Shown: positions 9,100 to 10,781 of the stretch, in pieces | Position numbering within the stretch: position 1 is the stretch's first letter | Layout of the letters: every line of letters begins with the position of its first letter | Assembly (NCBI GenBank): GCA_000827265.1 | Contig: KN834939.1 | Location: 1 to 10,781, forward strand | DNA from: Collybiopsis luxurians FD-317 M1 | Lineage: Eukaryota > Basidiomycota > Agaricomycetes > Agaricales > Omphalotaceae | Length of the DNA: 10,781 nucleotides | Direction of reading: 5' to 3' | Translations under genes and position numbers: made by a program | The notes under the pieces: model-generated | What the model was told of the DNA's origin: nothing | What the model saw: the letters and a program-made list of their open reading frames with translations, nothing else | Database searches by the model: none

Positions 9100-9304
9100 G
9101 AGCTCTTCAGAACCGAATTTGAATAGCAGTTGCTTCTGCTTTAGGAAGAGAGATCTAGATATCTCTCCGAATTGAAAAGAAAAAAAAAAAGAAAAAAAAA
9201 AAAAATTGGCCTGTTTCATCTGATTCATTTCCTGAAGTCTAACCCAGTTTTACCCTACATTATCCCGAACGGTCACCAAAATCGCCCAGGCCTTGCATCC
9301 ACTC
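9100..9304. promoter_or_regulatory. Divergent promoter region between genes C and D
   Basis: Only ~205 bp separate the divergent start codons. The region carries a 31 bp run made of A's with just two G's on the plus strand (9175-9205: A4 G A11 G A14). Poly(dA:dT) tracts are known to disfavour nucleosomes in fungal promoters, so shared open chromatin for both genes is a reasonable inference. I see no convincing TATA box. The open frames that run through the tract (poly-Phe on minus, poly-Lys on plus) are artefacts of it. Confidence 0.55.
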
Positions 9305-10241
9305 ATGCCGAAGAACGCAACAAATCCACTGCAAAAAGGCTCTTCCAAAAAGGAAACCAAGCATTCTAGATACTATGCAAAGTGAGTTCACGATATGCAT
9401 TGCCAATATCCAGTCCTTACCTGTTACTTGCCTGGGATTTAGACATCGACTGGAGCGTCAAGCGGAATCTAGGGAGTACTACCACAAACGCACCGCGGCT
9501 TCGAAACGCGCTAAACGCTCTGAGAATGGGCCTTCCTCGCGCAGTCGTTTGGCAGTCAAACCCTTGGTATCCATGTACCAGGAGTTTTTGACCCTTCGGA
9601 ATGACATCGATGACTGGATAAACCGTACGGCAGCACAGTTCCCACTCATGAAGCCTGAGCTCAGATCGCAATTATCCACGCATCTCTTCTCCGGGGGATC
9701 TCTTTCCGACGAACTACATCGATTCCTAGATCGGTACACCCGCAAATTGAAAGCCTTCGACGATCTGGATGTATGGCGCCTTTTCAAAAGTGTCTGTACC
9801 ATGCAACAGGCACTCGGAGGAGGCAGAGCTAGATTGGTACTTCAGTTTGCCCCTAATATGGAAATCCCTCAGCCAAGCTGGGGAGGCGTGTCATTATGGA
9901 CTCCACAAAGTTTGCAGCTGTCTACAAACATCGTTTACCAAAGGCTATTGAAGCTTCGCCATGAAACGGAACGATTAACTGAAATTTCGGAGAAGATGAA
10001 GCGGTATAAAGGAGATTGGGTATGGAAATACGGAGAGGTTGAGAACTGCCTCCATTTGGGCCGCAATTTGTTTTTGGAGTGGTACAATATGCTAGATGAC
10101 TTAGACGAAGATCCGGATATCTCAGAATTACCTATGTTTTTCAAGGAGACCTCTCGTCGTTTATACGAACTGGGTCAAACTTTGGAGTATTTCACTTTTA
10201 TCCTTCAGAAGCACCCAAAAGTAGAAACAGGTCGTAACTAG
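9305..10241 (+). CDS. Gene D: orphan basic, helical protein, 2 exons, 291 aa
   Basis: Exon 1 is 9305-9381 and exon 2 is 9443-10241, with one 61 nt phase-2 intron (GTGAGT...GGATTTAG). Total 876 nt. The splice joins SRYYAK to HRLERQAESREYYHKR, giving a strongly basic N-terminal ~55 residues (KR--AKRSE) that could bind nucleic acid or act as a nuclear localisation signal. The rest is largely helical and Trp/Tyr-containing: LRNDIDDWINRTAAQF, LHRFLDRYTRKLKAFDDLDVWRL and WYNMLDDLDEDPDISEL, ending TLEYFTFILQKHPK. No signal peptide, membrane segment or catalytic motif is evident. I do not recognise the family; the general look is that of Agaricomycete hypothetical proteins. It is transcribed divergently from gene C. 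The start has a weak context (C at -3), but it is the only ATG that extends the open frame into the donor. Confidence 0.75.
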
Positions 10242-10308
10242 CTTCTATAAATTCAAAGTATTGAAAGTCATTTGCATGATCCAAAATGAACCACTCGGTC
10301 CTCACATA

Positions 10309-10380
10309 GGTCGCCAAATAGTGGCCAAGGAGGTCACCAAGGAGGTCGCCAAGGGGGTCGCCAGGTAGGTCGCCAAGTTG
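10309..10380. repeat. 12 bp minisatellite, ~6 copies
   Basis: The unit GGTCGCCAAGGA repeats as 10309-10320, 10321-10331 (one base short and degenerate), 10332-10343, 10344-10355, 10356-10367 and 10368-10380. Copies differ by one to three bases. Because the unit is a multiple of three, the minus strand reads as a GDL-type repeat peptide; this is probably incidental. Confidence 0.85.
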
Positions 10381-10518
10381 TGTGCTACCCAAATTCATCT
10401 CCTTCGTCTACCTCAATCTGTTCATTGGGTCGAGTCCGTGAGTGACAAATACAGGGCAAAAATTCCCCTGGTTATCTGAGTACAAGAGGTCGAGAAGTTG
10501 ATTTGGAAGAATCTATCC

Positions 10519-10546
10519 TAATTTACTGCTTCGTAATTTACTGCTT
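10519..10546. repeat. 15 bp tandem duplication
   Basis: TAATTTACTGCTTCG at 10519-10533 is followed directly by a second copy of TAATTTACTGCTT at 10534-10546. Near-identity suggests a recent slippage duplication. Confidence 0.8.
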
Positions 10547-10781
10547 GATTCGCTCTCCGCAGTGATTCTCAGTCTTCTGAAAACATTGTAATCATATTGC
10601 GGGTTGAAGCTTGATGCCAGGTGGAGTTATTCAATGATTTTCCAGATGCAAACAGTTCAGAAGGGTACTGAAGCACAGTTAATTTGGGAAATTATTTCAC
10701 AGACGACAGAGAAAGAGAGGGTATTGATGAAACCAGAGCACAGCGGACTTGCTATGGATGTCAATGGGATGACCATTCAAC

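Larger units (their letters stand above)
10242..10781. other. Non-coding right end
   Basis: Downstream of gene D I find two small tandem repeats (separate entries) and the 3' untranslated region of D, but no supported gene. A minus-strand open frame at 10198-10398 is only a translation of the 12 bp repeat. The last ~150 bp contain nothing I recognise. Confidence 0.5.

Noticed and set aside
9100..9228. N-terminal extension of gene C from the ATG at 9228
   Set aside because: It would translate the poly(dA:dT) tract into a Phe-rich run that looks like promoter sequence rather than protein. It is also not a convincing signal peptide.
10198..10398. Minus-strand 66-codon frame with a GDL repeat
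   Set aside because: It arises from the 12 bp minisatellite and overlaps the end of gene D.
1..10781. Mobile element, CRISPR array, toxin or viral genes
   Set aside because: No transposase, integrase, reverse transcriptase, long terminal repeat, terminal inverted repeat, regular repeat-spacer array or viral motif was found on either strand.

Overview
The window looks like nuclear DNA of a mushroom-forming fungus (Basidiomycota, Agaricomycetes). Coding stretches are split by many very short GT...AG introns (42-69 nt), with good donors (GTAAGT, GTATGC, GTGAGT) and branch-point-like CTGAC/CTAAC/CATAAC motifs. Two of the reconstructed proteins also match families I remember as expanded and largely restricted to Agaricomycetes. 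No ribosome binding sites, operons, rRNA, tRNA, CRISPR or prokaryotic features were seen. All gene models below were spliced by eye. Their exon phases close exactly: coding lengths of 1998, 2388, 1215 and 876 nt are all divisible by 3.

Layout. Positions 1-1310 hold no convincing gene. The first ~800 bp is a decayed repeat array with a ~40 bp core and a higher-order spacing near 187-190 bp. Gene A (1311-3452, minus, 4 exons, 665 aa) is an orphan protein of an Agaricomycete family. Gene B (4194-6995, minus, 8 exons, 795 aa) has an N-terminal coiled coil, a long Pro/Ser/Thr-rich middle and two nuclear-localisation-like basic clusters. It stops at a TGA, but the same frame stays open for another 132 codons (3795-4193). 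A candidate upstream exon of gene B, or a separate small gene, lies at 7390-7567. Gene C (7772-9099, minus, 3 exons, 404 aa) is an F-box-like protein with a region resembling a degenerate nucleotidyltransferase fold. Gene D (9305-10241, plus, 2 exons, 291 aa) is an orphan basic/helical protein transcribed divergently from gene C. The ~205 bp between C and D carries a 31 bp poly(dA:dT) tract. Positions 10242-10781 hold a 12 bp minisatellite and a 15 bp tandem duplication, with no gene seen.

The genes do not form a recognisable pathway. The picture is a cluster of lineage-specific, probably fast-evolving genes flanked by small degenerate repeats, as expected in an accessory part of an Agaricomycete genome. 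The points most worth checking are the in-frame TGA of gene B, the exclusive use of phase-1 introns in gene B, and the altered NTase-like motif in gene C. No virus, transposase, reverse transcriptase or toxin gene was recognised.
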